Positions 1 through 5,157 of a stretch of DNA of 5,413 nt are shown here, piece after piece. The position numbers and the translations under genes were made by a program. The notes beneath the pieces were generated by a model. The model ran no database searches, had not been told where the DNA came from, and saw nothing but the letters and a program-made list of their open reading frames with translations. The stretch is from positions 1 through 5,413 of the forward strand of contig CALGTJ010000385.1 of assembly GCA_937901435.1 (NCBI GenBank). The letters are read 5' to 3'. The stretch is from an uncultured Rhodobacter sp. Its GTDB lineage: Bacteria > Pseudomonadota > Alphaproteobacteria > Rhodobacterales > Rhodobacteraceae. Each line of letters starts with the position of its first letter. The first letter of the stretch is position 1.

Positions 1-53
1 GCGCTTCGTTTACACCGAAGATGTCGGGAGTTCGAGCCTCTCACGACCCACCA
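1..53 (+). tRNA. tRNA-Val (anticodon TAC), 3' part, cut by window edge
   Basis: The window starts just before the anticodon arm. Anticodon stem CTTCG (4-8) pairs with CGAAG (16-20) around the 7-base loop 9-15, whose anticodon is TAC at 11-13, giving valine. The T arm is GGGAG (26-30), loop TTCGAGC (31-37), CTCTC (38-42), with one G-T wobble. The acceptor 3' strand ACGACCC (43-49) is followed by discriminator A50 and an encoded CCA at 51-53. The 5' half lies outside the window, so acceptor pairing cannot be checked. Confidence 0.96.
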
Positions 54-83
54 TAAACTCCCCTAAACCGGCCATAAAATTAA

Positions 84-100
84 GATAATAATCTATTATC
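84..100. repeat. Short perfect inverted repeat downstream of tRNA-Val
   Basis: GATAAT (84-89) and ATTATC (95-100) are exact reverse complements around a 5-base centre. The stem is all weak pairs except one and no T-run follows, so it is a poor terminator; it could be an operator-like site or chance. The rest of 54-253 shows no gene. Confidence 0.3.
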
Positions 101-242
101 AGAGTTTTACAGGGACAATACTATCGACAAAGCTTAAAGTTGCGCCAGGTCATAGGAGCAGCAGTTTACTCAGCCCGACTGGCTTAGTATGCACGTAAAA
201 AATGTACAGCCCACAAGGCCCATGTTGCGGGAGTGTAAGAAA

Positions 243-248
243 AGGAAG
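243..248 (+). promoter_or_regulatory. Ribosome binding site deciding the hydrolase start
   Basis: AGGAAG lies 5 bases before the ATG at 254. It fixes the start at that ATG and so includes the 25-residue export signal in the protein. Confidence 0.75.
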
Positions 249-253
249 TACAA

Positions 254-1369
254 ATGTGTTTTTTGATTAAATTTTGCGGCTTGGCCGTTGTCGGAATTGT
301 TAGCTGCAGCGCCAATCTGGCAAGTTCTTGCACTTTCATCACACTCAAAGGAGTTGATGGCACAGTAGTTGCCTCTCGGACAATGGAATGGGGCACATTT
401 GATCTGTCGCCTATGATGACTTTCGTGCCTGCTGGTACGGAGTCCTCGGCAATGAAAATGCCGGACGGGCAGGACGGAGCGAAATGGGTAACCAAGTATG
501 ACGTGGCGGGGGTCACAATGCTGGGCCAGATGCTCTTTGGCGATGGGATAAACTCGGAAGGTTTGAACGTTTCTTTACTCTACTTGCCAGGGTTCGCGGG
601 GTATCAAGCATATGACCCTGAACAAGCTGCAATCTCGCTAGCTCCCGTCGACTTTACTGGCTTTATGTTGAGCCAGTTCGCGTCGGTAGCTGAAGTCAGG
701 GAGGCGGCTCAAAACATCCGAGTTGTGCCTGTTGTCACGCCCGAACTCGGCGTTGCGGCACCAGTACACTTCTCGATAACTGACAGAAGCGGCGATCAAG
801 TCATAGTGGAATACATCGGGGGCGTTCTGAAAATATATGAAAAGACTTTGGGTGTGTTAACAAACTCACCACCTTACGACTGGCATATCAATAATGCACG
901 GAATTACATTAACATGCGATCCGTTGATTGGCCTGAAGTTGATGTCAACGGTGTCGACCTTGCGCCAATTGGGTACGGAACCGGTCTGTTGGGTTTACCA
1001 GGAGATTTTACCCCTCCGTCACGTTTTATTCGTGCGTTGGCTTGGACGCAGACATCTCGCCCAACCGATGGTGGAGAAGACACAGTACACGAAGCTCTCC
1101 GCATCCTTGCAAACTTCCAGCTGCCCATGGAAGCAACAGATCAAAAGTTGAATCCTGCCGAGCTCAAGGTTCTGAAGTACGGAGGCACGCAATACACGGT
1201 GTCTTATGACCTCCAAAATTTAAGGGCCTATTTCCAAACAAGCGAAAACCCTAATGTGCGGAGTGTTGATTTTAACAATTTTGATTTTAATGCACTTTCC
1301 ACCCCCTTGAAAATACCGATGCGCGATCAGTCGATGCCGTTTGCAACTGATGTGACTCCCATTCGTTGA
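254..1369 (+). CDS. Choloylglycine hydrolase / penicillin V acylase family linear amide C-N hydrolase, exported
   Basis: The 371-residue protein belongs to the Ntn-hydrolase family that cleaves linear amide bonds: bile-salt conjugates, penicillin V, or N-acyl homoserine lactones in Gram-negative members. Residues 1-25 form a signal peptide (Lys6, hydrophobic core about 7-20, small residues Ala-Ser-Ser before the cut). Removing it would expose Cys26, which matches the catalytic N-terminal cysteine in the motif CTFITLKG. Arg42 in SRTMEW, GLNVSLLYLPG (104-113) and VLTNSPPYDW (201-210, Asn204) match family active-site blocks; PPSRF (254-258) supplies the later conserved Arg257. Tyr110 aligns with the site that is Asn in classical bile-salt hydrolases and Tyr in penicillin V acylases. 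Glu45 stands where Gram-positive enzymes have Asp. Length fits the family plus a leader. It appears monocistronic; no terminator is obvious. Family assignment is firm, substrate unknown. Confidence 0.93.
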   Translation: MCFLIKFCGLAVVGIVSCSANLASSCTFITLKGVDGTVVASRTMEWGTFDLSPMMTFVPAGTESSAMKMPDGQDGAKWVTKYDVAGVTMLGQMLFGDGINSEGLNVSLLYLPGFAGYQAYDPEQAAISLAPVDFTGFMLSQFASVAEVREAAQNIRVVPVVTPELGVAAPVHFSITDRSGDQVIVEYIGGVLKIYEKTLGVLTNSPPYDWHINNARNYINMRSVDWPEVDVNGVDLAPIGYGTGLLGLPGDFTPPSRFIRALAWTQTSRPTDGGEDTVHEALRILANFQLPMEATDQKLNPAELKVLKYGGTQYTVSYDLQNLRAYFQTSENPNVRSVDFNNFDFNALSTPLKIPMRDQSMPFATDVTPIR

Positions 1370-1554
1370 AAGACCTCTCCATGACGTAAAGTAGAACCTA
1401 CATGATCGCGGTTAAGGGCCGCTTGGTCCGCAACTCGGTCATTGAAGAGTTAAGTAACGAACGTCTGCTTCTATTCTTCTATGGGTCCAGAGCCTACTCT
1501 AGGTTATTGACATCATCTTCTGCCTGTTTACTTGTCTGTCTAGCATCTTCTTAA

Positions 1555-1586
1555 AACAAGTTAGGGGGAACAGCCCCAATGTTGTT
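1555..1586. repeat. Imperfect hairpin
   Basis: Nested pairs AACAA (1555-1559) with TTGTT (1582-1586), TT (1561-1562) with AA (1578-1579), and GGGG (1564-1567) with CCCC (1574-1577), interrupted by small bulges. This is a possible stem of about 11 pairs in the gene-free gap; it could be chance. Confidence 0.3.
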
Positions 1587-1691
1587 GAGTTTCTGCCAAA
1601 AGGTGTGCCATTTATGACGACTCGGAAGGTCTACGGCCTAAACCGCAGTAAGTAACTCCGACATTCCGTCTTTCTTATAAAATTCGGCGTA

Positions 1692-1717
1692 AGTTGACTC
1701 TCCGTCAATCTTCAACT
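1692..1717. repeat. Two mutually exclusive small hairpins
   Basis: TTGAC (1694-1698) pairs with GTCAA (1704-1708). Alternatively AGTTGA (1692-1697) pairs with TCAACT (1712-1717). Both use the same left arm, as in a switchable structure, but each is short enough to arise by chance. Confidence 0.25.
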
Positions 1718-1909
1718 GAACACCTACGCAGTCATCACCACAGCTACAACCTCGCCTATGGCTTCTGGGTGTTCTCATACTCTGCGACTGTAATTTTCTG
1801 ACCTATGAAAAACATTTCAAGCACTCCTTCTGGTTGCCTGAAACATCACCCTATGGGTGTCATTGAGTTTTCCCGTTTCTGACGACCTGTGTAAAACTGC
1901 GACCTTTGC

Positions 1910-1965
1910 GGAACAAAGTTCCTTCTGACTGGTCATTTTGACGCTTTTGAATCGGAAAAGTCAGA
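1910..1965. repeat. Hairpin followed by possible three-way junction
   Basis: GGAAC (1910-1914), AAA, GTTCC (1918-1922) is a perfect 5-bp triloop hairpin. Directly after it TCTGACT (1924-1930) pairs with AGTCAGA (1959-1965) and encloses two further hairpins: GTCA-TTT-TGAC (1932-1942) and CTTTT (1944-1948) with AAAAG (1956-1960). The last shares two bases with the closing stem. The arrangement suits a folded RNA; no homology supports it. Confidence 0.35.
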
Positions 1966-2163
1966 GGCTGGAATGCGTTAAGGCAGGGGTTTTACAGGGG
2001 CTGTTTGAGTTTTGACTTTAAAAGTCTTTACTTGTCCATACTTACAGATCCGACAGGTTCACTGCTGTGGTTACCAAAATTCTGTCTTAAACTACCAAAA
2101 AACGTAAGAAAATACAGATGTTCAACTCACGATAAAACCACTTGTGGGACCACTTTGTCAGTT

Positions 2164-2188
2164 TCAGGACTGAAATAGTTAGTCCTGA
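2164..2188. repeat. Perfect 8-bp inverted repeat upstream of the integrase fragment
   Basis: TCAGGACT (2164-2171) and AGTCCTGA (2181-2188) are exact reverse complements around a 9-base loop, 50 bp before the integrase-fragment start. It is the strongest inverted repeat in the gap. No T-run follows on either strand, so it is not a standard intrinsic terminator; a recombinase-site arm, an operator or an RNA stem are alternatives. Confidence 0.5.
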
Positions 2189-2238
2189 GAGGTTCTTTTG
2201 ACTTGAACTGAGGTACGCTAGGCGCAAATCTTACAATC

Positions 2239-2613
2239 ATGAGTGATGATATACCCCAGCAAAACCCCCGCTATGTTTTTTGCCGGACCAACGGTAGCTT
2301 TCGCTATAAGAGGACCGTAACAGAATGGCTAAGACCCCTCACCAGAAATGCTACCCTATATCGACAACTGGGCAAAAGCTGCCAAGAAGTCAGGCAAACC
2401 CCACCCTTGGTGCATGCTAGAATCGAAGCCTTGTTGAACGATGAGGCAGATAAGTCATATGGACAACGCAGTTTAGAGATTATTCGAGGTGCACTTACCT
2501 ATCAGGTGGCTGAAATTCTGCTAGCCGATATTGCCTCAAATCAGGATGATTTTCTTGCGGGGATCCCTCCTTTGGATAAGGGCATCGTTACCCCAGTCAG
2601 GAGCGCGAAATGA
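2239..2613 (+). CDS. N-terminal fragment of a tyrosine recombinase (island/phage integrase)
   Basis: The 124-residue product resembles the extreme N-terminus of alphaproteobacterial tyrosine integrases: the opening RYVFCRTNGSFRYKR (11-25), LRPL (31-34) and TLYRQLGKS (39-47) followed by a helical stretch with VHARIEALL (58-66) is the usual start of such proteins. Full-length relatives are several hundred residues and carry the catalytic R...HxRH...Y domain; none of that is present, so it cannot recombine DNA. The ATG at 2239 has no clear ribosome binding site, and an in-frame stop lies about 30 bases upstream. Its TGA (2611-2613) overlaps the next gene's ATG, so it could now act only as a leader ORF translationally coupled to the regulator. 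Fragment identity rests on motif recall; the gene was probably fused out of frame by a deletion. Confidence 0.6.
   Translation: MSDDIPQQNPRYVFCRTNGSFRYKRTVTEWLRPLTRNATLYRQLGKSCQEVRQTPPLVHARIEALLNDEADKSYGQRSLEIIRGALTYQVAEILLADIASNQDDFLAGIPPLDKGIVTPVRSAK
2599..2603 (+). promoter_or_regulatory. Ribosome binding site of the Crp/Fnr-type gene
   Basis: AGGAG sits 6 bases before ATG 2610, inside the end of the integrase-fragment reading frame. It supports independent initiation at 2610. Confidence 0.75.
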
Positions 2614-3275
2614 CCATTTTGGACTGGACCGCAAGATTCAAAGGTACGGCTGAACTTCCGATGGAGGTTCGGGAGCGCTTGAATAAATCCGCCCATGTTA
2701 CTCAAATTAAAACAGGTGATCAGGTGTTTGGGCCAATGAATATCCCCGACAGCCTGTTCTTTCTATATGAAGGGCGTATCCGCGTATCCCAAACCTCTGA
2801 TGTGGGGCGCGAGATTGTTTTGTACCGCATTGAGGCGGGCGATAGCTGTGTGTTGACCACGGCCTGCATGTTGGCTGAAGAGGCGTACAACGCGGAAGGG
2901 ATTGCGGAGACCGACGTGACCGTAGTGGTCTTGCCGAAGCCTGCATTTGACCGTCTGTCGTCTGAAGAAGATGCGTTTCGTAACTTCGTCTTCGCGGCTT
3001 ACTCTCGCCGCTTGATTGACTTGTTGCGTGTTGTTGATGACGTCGCCTTCGGGCGCATTGATGTCCGTTTGGCTGAGCGACTTTTGACGTTGGGCGATGG
3101 GTTGAAAGAAGTCCGGGCAACCCACCAGGACCTTGCAAGCGAACTAGGCACCGCCCGCGAAGTAATTTCACGAGTATTGAACGACTTTCAAAAACGTGAT
3201 CTGATCGAGCAATCGCGTGGATTGATTACGTTTAAAGACAAGGCTGGACTTAGGGCGATTGCAAACTTCGCCTGA
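2610..3275 (+). CDS. Crp/Fnr-family transcriptional regulator, sulfur-operon associated
   Basis: The 221-residue protein has the Crp two-domain plan. Residues about 28-115 form the cNMP-binding-like beta barrel (LYEGRIRV 52-59, then RIEAGDSCVLTTACML at 73-88). A dimer helix with AYSRRLIDLLR spans about 120-147, and a C-terminal winged helix-turn-helix about 150-210. The recognition helix TAREVISRVLNDF (181-193) keeps Arg183, Glu184 and Arg188, corresponding to the Crp residues that read a GTGA half-site. There is no Fnr-type N-terminal iron-sulfur cysteine set. Cys80 and Cys86, six residues apart in the effector domain, could be a thiol sensor (inference). The gene lies 99 bp upstream of the co-directional DUF2892/YeeE-YedE operon, the usual place for its regulator. 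The ATGA overlap with the preceding fragment suggests coupled translation. Confidence 0.9.
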   Translation: MTILDWTARFKGTAELPMEVRERLNKSAHVTQIKTGDQVFGPMNIPDSLFFLYEGRIRVSQTSDVGREIVLYRIEAGDSCVLTTACMLAEEAYNAEGIAETDVTVVVLPKPAFDRLSSEEDAFRNFVFAAYSRRLIDLLRVVDDVAFGRIDVRLAERLLTLGDGLKEVRATHQDLASELGTAREVISRVLNDFQKRDLIEQSRGLITFKDKAGLRAIANFA

Positions 3276-3279
3276 CAGC

Positions 3280-3300
3280 CGGCTTCCAGTTTCTGCCGGT
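3280..3300. repeat. Small hairpin just after the regulator
   Basis: CCGGC (3280-3284) and GCCGG (3296-3300) are complementary around an 11-base loop, starting 4 bases past the regulator's stop. With no T-run it would be at best a weak or Rho-assisted terminator, so some read-through into the sulfur operon is plausible. Confidence 0.4.
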
Positions 3301-3303
3301 TAG

Positions 3304-3323
3304 GTGACAATGTCACTGACAAT
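3304..3323. promoter_or_regulatory. Candidate operator upstream of the sulfur operon
   Basis: GTGACA (3304-3309) and TGTCAC (3311-3316) form a perfect palindrome with a single central A. TGACAAT is also repeated directly at 3305-3311 and 3317-3323. The GTGA/TCAC cores fit the Arg-Glu-Arg recognition helix of the adjacent Crp-type protein, but the cores are 5 bp apart rather than the 6 bp of classical Crp/Fnr sites. It is centred about 65 bp before the DUF2892 start. A CTGACA (3316-3321) / TATATC (3337-3342) promoter with a short 15-bp spacer overlaps it. Promoter call is weak; palindrome is certain. Confidence 0.5.
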
Positions 3324-3374
3324 CTATTTTTGAAGCTATATCGAACTCCTAACTTTCAACATTGGGCGATCGCT

Positions 3375-3590
3375 ATGACTACCAATTTAGGCACGATCGA
3401 CTGTATCCTTCACGCAGCCTTGGGCGCTAGTTTGCTCTATCTTGCTTTTGCCATTGGCATGAAAACCTTCACCGCACCACTGTTAAAATACGGCGTAGCA
3501 ATTGTCGGTCTTGTCAAGTTTGCCATGTCCACGCTGAGAATATACCCGATCTACTCTATCCTCAACCTCAAGACGTGCAATGATTGCTAA
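3375..3590 (+). CDS. YgaP-type DUF2892 small membrane protein
   Basis: The 71-residue product matches the DUF2892 transmembrane domain found at the C-terminus of the rhodanese YgaP and as stand-alone proteins in sulfur operons. The start MTTNLGTIDCIL is the family's N-terminus, so I choose ATG 3375 over an upstream TTG at 3330 that would add 15 atypical residues. No strong ribosome binding site is visible. Two membrane segments are seen: about 12-28 and 36-54. The ending YPIYSILNLKTCNDC keeps the family's closing block with Cys68 and Cys71, but the frequent 'CPLY' cysteine is Tyr58, and Cys10 replaces a usual arginine. It overlaps the next gene by 11 bp, so translation is probably coupled. 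Role: accessory membrane protein in sulfane-sulfur handling (by context). Confidence 0.82.
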   Translation: MTTNLGTIDCILHAALGASLLYLAFAIGMKTFTAPLLKYGVAIVGLVKFAMSTLRIYPIYSILNLKTCNDC

Positions 3591-4023
3591 AGTGGAAACG
3601 TTGTTCACACCTTTCGCGTCTTTTGGTGGCGGTTTGTTGATTGGTCTTGGCGCTGTTTTGCTGATGTTAGGACTTGGGCGCATTCTGGGCGCCACTGGCA
3701 TTTTGTCGGGTCTTGTTTTCGCAGAAAATGGAGGTGAGTTTGCATGGCGTGCTGCGATGATCGTCGGAATGATCTTGGCCCCGGGCATAATCTTTCTGGT
3801 CACAGGAACAATGCCAGAACTGTCTGTTCCTGTCAGCCCAAGAATGATCATCGTCGGCGGCGTCATTGTAGGGTTTGGTGCGAGTCTTGGGTCCGGTTGC
3901 ACATCTGGACACGGCGTCTGCGGCCTCTCACGGTTGTCGGTTCGGTCTATTGTGGCCGTTCCCACATTTATGCTGACTGCTTCAGGTACCGTCTTTCTCA
4001 TCCGTCACGTGTTTGGAACATAG
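3580..4023 (+). CDS. YeeE/YedE half-transporter, PmpA-like, sulfur compound uptake/export
   Basis: The 147-residue membrane protein has four hydrophobic segments (about 14-32, 56-75, 89-106, 122-142). The signature GASLGSGCTSGHGVCGLSRL (100-119) carries Cys107 and Cys114. YeeE/YedE proteins move sulfur species through membrane-embedded conserved cysteines; the Spirochaeta TsuA/YeeE protein is a thiosulfate channel. In many Proteobacteria the fold is split into two adjacent genes called pmpA/pmpB, and this is the first half. Cys107 and Cys114 fit the expected pathway residues. Its ATG lies inside the end of the DUF2892 gene, and the partner starts 4 bp after its stop. Substrate (thiosulfate, sulfide, persulfide) cannot be read from sequence. 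Confidence 0.93.
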   Translation: MIAKVETLFTPFASFGGGLLIGLGAVLLMLGLGRILGATGILSGLVFAENGGEFAWRAAMIVGMILAPGIIFLVTGTMPELSVPVSPRMIIVGGVIVGFGASLGSGCTSGHGVCGLSRLSVRSIVAVPTFMLTASGTVFLIRHVFGT

Positions 4024-4027
4024 CACG

Positions 4028-4519
4028 ATGAAACTAATACTGGCCCTCTTTACTGGCCTTATCTTTGGCATAGGCATCGCAATCTCGGGCATTATGAACC
4101 CTGCTAAAGTATTCAACTTCTTCGATGTGGCGGGCAAATGGGATCCAAGTCTTGCGTTCGTGATGGGTGGTGCCGTTGTCATCACATTCATTGGCTTTCG
4201 TTTGGTTTGGCGTCGAAATACACCGCTTTTTGGTGGTAAGTTTCAAATACCAACCTCGAACACCATTGACGGGCGTTTGATCGGTGGATCGGCTATCTTT
4301 GGGATCGGCTGGGGGATTGCAGGCTTTTGTCCCGGCGCCGCCATCCCAGCACTCGGAACAGGTCGATGGGAAGTTGCACTTTTCTTGGTCGCGGTCACCG
4401 CTGGGTTTTACGCGCGTCGTCTGATTGCTGCGACCCAAATCAATGCGAAAACCGCTTTAAATCCAAGTGAATTCGTAGCAACTGACGTTCGTTTGCACTC
4501 AATTGGAGAAAACAAATAA
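4028..4519 (+). CDS. YeeE/YedE half-transporter, PmpB-like (DUF6691 type)
   Basis: I start the 163-residue protein at MKLILALFTG (4028), the family N-terminus, not at the in-frame ATG 4013 inside the previous gene. Conserved blocks are GIAISGIMNPAKV (16-28), DPSLAFVMGGAV (39-50) and GIGWGIAGFCPGAAIPALG (92-110), with Cys101 the expected sulfur-relay cysteine. There are four hydrophobic segments (about 2-22, 41-60, 86-104, 114-134). It is the second half of the split YeeE/YedE transporter and presumably pairs with its upstream partner 4 bp away. The hydrophilic tail after residue 134 (about 30 residues) seems longer than in relatives I recall. The next gene in such operons, a persulfide dioxygenase, starts 14 bp later but is broken. 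Confidence 0.92.
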   Translation: MKLILALFTGLIFGIGIAISGIMNPAKVFNFFDVAGKWDPSLAFVMGGAVVITFIGFRLVWRRNTPLFGGKFQIPTSNTIDGRLIGGSAIFGIGWGIAGFCPGAAIPALGTGRWEVALFLVAVTAGFYARRLIAATQINAKTALNPSEFVATDVRLHSIGENK

Positions 4520-4532
4520 CTATCCCGTAGAT

Positions 4533-4604
4533 ATGGATATCACTCCAGAAGTCTTAGCCTTCTCTGATGAGCCAACAAATACCATCAGCTACATCGCCAA
4601 AGAC
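4533..4604 (+). pseudogene. 5' fragment of an MBL-fold persulfide dioxygenase-type gene
   Basis: The first ~24 codons, MDITPEVLAFSDEPTNTISY and a few residues more, match the N-terminus of metallo-beta-lactamase-fold hydrolases (ETHE1/Blh persulfide dioxygenase type) that follow YeeE/YedE pairs and oxidise glutathione persulfide to sulfite. The HxHxDH metal-binding motif and the rest of the ~280-residue protein are missing. The reading frame runs on to a stop at 4692-4694 only through antisense transposase sequence. No clear ribosome binding site is seen. The break at about 4605 coincides with the truncated end of the IS3 remnant. Family match is from a short stretch, but the operon position agrees. 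Confidence 0.7.
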
Positions 4605-4868
4605 TCGACGTCTAAACCGATCTCCTTCAGCTCTTCCGTCACCCGTGGCCGACCATTGCTGCCAAGGCTGAGATGCGATTGTTCCTTGATGTGAGCCAGC
4701 GTGATCAGGTCAGATCGCTGCCTGCGACGGCAGGACGGCTGCTGAAGGCACGCAGCCCCCGTGTGCTGACGCCAACGACATGACACAGCGGATTGGCCGC
4801 GAAGCTGCCCCGTGTTCTTCGACAAACTTTAATCTCGTTGCTTTAGGCCCCGAAAGAATTGGGTGGCC
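4605..4868 (-). pseudogene. IS3-family transposase OrfB, truncated and frameshifted
   Basis: In the -1 frame relative to orfA the product reads RLKFVEEH..., like the usual OrfB opening 'MRFAFIEEHR', but the start codon position is ACG. Near 4765 homology moves to another frame (VSTRGLRAFSSRP), and near 4725 to a third (RRQRSDLITLAHIKEQ, then LSLGSNGRPRVTEELKE), so at least two indels are present. Homology stops after GLDV at about 4605, where the persulfide dioxygenase fragment begins. The catalytic integrase-core part is absent. No function is possible. Confidence 0.8.
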
Positions 4869-5110
4869 TTTTTTAAGATTTCCCTGTCCTTCTTGAGAAG
4901 TCAGATCTTACGCGGAAGTCGCTCATTCTCTTGGGCGAGGTCCAAATCCTCTTTCGACACCACGTTAGTGTCCTGATAGGCCATGATCCATTTGTTCAGG
5001 GTCGGCATGCCAAAGCCCAGATCGTCAGCCACCTGTTTACGGGTAAGCCCACTGGTCAGCGCAATGCGCACCGCATCTCGGCGGAATTCGTCCGTCCGTT
5101 TCAATCCCAT
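4829..5110 (-). pseudogene. IS3-family transposase OrfA with internal TGA
   Basis: OrfA supplies the DNA-binding helix-turn-helix and leucine-zipper part of the IS3 transposase. The product opens MGLKRTDEFRRDAVRIALTS and continues GLTRKQVADDLGFGMPTLNK, an HTH of the IS3 OrfA type (residues about 22-42), then the acidic/basic coil LAQENERL. A TGA at 4901-4903 (codon 70) interrupts it where relatives have Arg; the frame resumes LLKKDREILKKATQFFRGLK and ends at TAA 4829-4831, giving 93 codons in total. The ATG is preceded on the minus strand by a GAAGAG-like sequence. Confidence 0.87.
4845..4874 (-). other. IS3 programmed -1 frameshift signal (relic); also terminator-like on plus strand
   Basis: On the minus strand the heptamer A-AAA-AAG (4874 to 4868) lies in the correct phase of orfA (TTA AAA AAG), and slipping back one base enters the orfB frame. 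This is the classical IS3 frameshift site. AGGCC (4845-4849) and GGCCT (4865-4869) pair around it; read on the plus strand this stem is followed by six T, so it could act as an intrinsic terminator for transcripts from the sulfur operon. Confidence 0.65.
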
Positions 5111-5157
5111 AGTCAGTCTCTTCTGTTACAGTAAATGCTATCAAAAGAGCGGTATCA

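Larger units (their letters stand above)
1370..2238. other. 869-bp gap with no recognisable gene; several inverted repeats
   Basis: I find no credible coding region on either strand. The longest ATG-started frame I traced on the plus strand (1402-1554, 50 codons) has no ribosome binding site and no family resemblance. Some start-less frames stay open for up to about 75 codons but have no coding-like first-position bias. The stretch is visibly less GC-rich than the genes around it and carries many short inverted repeats, described separately. It could be a decayed gene or mobile element, a long structured non-coding RNA, or island filler. I recognise no intron, retron or CRISPR hallmark. Confidence 0.6.
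4605..5157 (-). mobile_element. Remnant of an IS3-family insertion sequence
   Basis: Minus-strand orfA (complete length, nonsense-mutated) and the first part of orfB (frameshifted, truncated) identify an IS3-family element. The orfB distal half with most of the DDE catalytic core and the far inverted repeat are missing at the 4605 side. At the other side TGATACC on the minus strand ends at 5157 and is a plausible element tip, but with the second end gone no inverted-repeat pair or target duplication can confirm it. Confidence 0.8.

Noticed and set aside
1402..1554. 50-codon plus-strand ORF after the hydrolase gene.
   Set aside because: No ribosome binding site, no recognisable domain, and ordinary length for chance.
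1444..1950. Writing the complement without reversing it gives long stretches with few stop codons (about 1444-1662 and 1711-1950).
   Set aside because: DNA is never read in that polarity, and codon first-position bias is not consistent across the stretches. Coincidence is more likely than a sequence-handling error, though a match of this block to other genomes in normal orientation would settle it.
104..1999. GTTTTACAGGG occurs at 104-114 and 1989-1999, possible direct repeats.
   Set aside because: An 11-base match is expected by chance in a window of this length.
1951..2178. 75-codon open plus-strand frame without start codon in the gene-free block.
   Set aside because: No ATG/GTG with ribosome binding site in a sensible place, no G-rich first codon position, no family resemblance.
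1370..2238. CRISPR array, retron, group II intron or attachment-site repeats.
   Set aside because: No regularly spaced repeats, no intron domain V-like motif, no reverse transcriptase and no repeat of the tRNA 3' end were found.
2707..3171. Long minus-strand ORFs opposite the regulator gene.
   Set aside because: Antisense shadows of a well-supported Crp/Fnr gene with low-complexity, unrecognisable translations.
3330..3374. TTG start giving a longer DUF2892 protein.
   Set aside because: The extra 15 residues are not part of the family and no ribosome binding site favours TTG.
4503..4694. 63-codon plus-strand ORF from ATG 4503.
   Set aside because: It is a dioxygenase N-terminus extended upstream into the pmpB-like gene and downstream into antisense transposase; only 4533-4604 has family resemblance.
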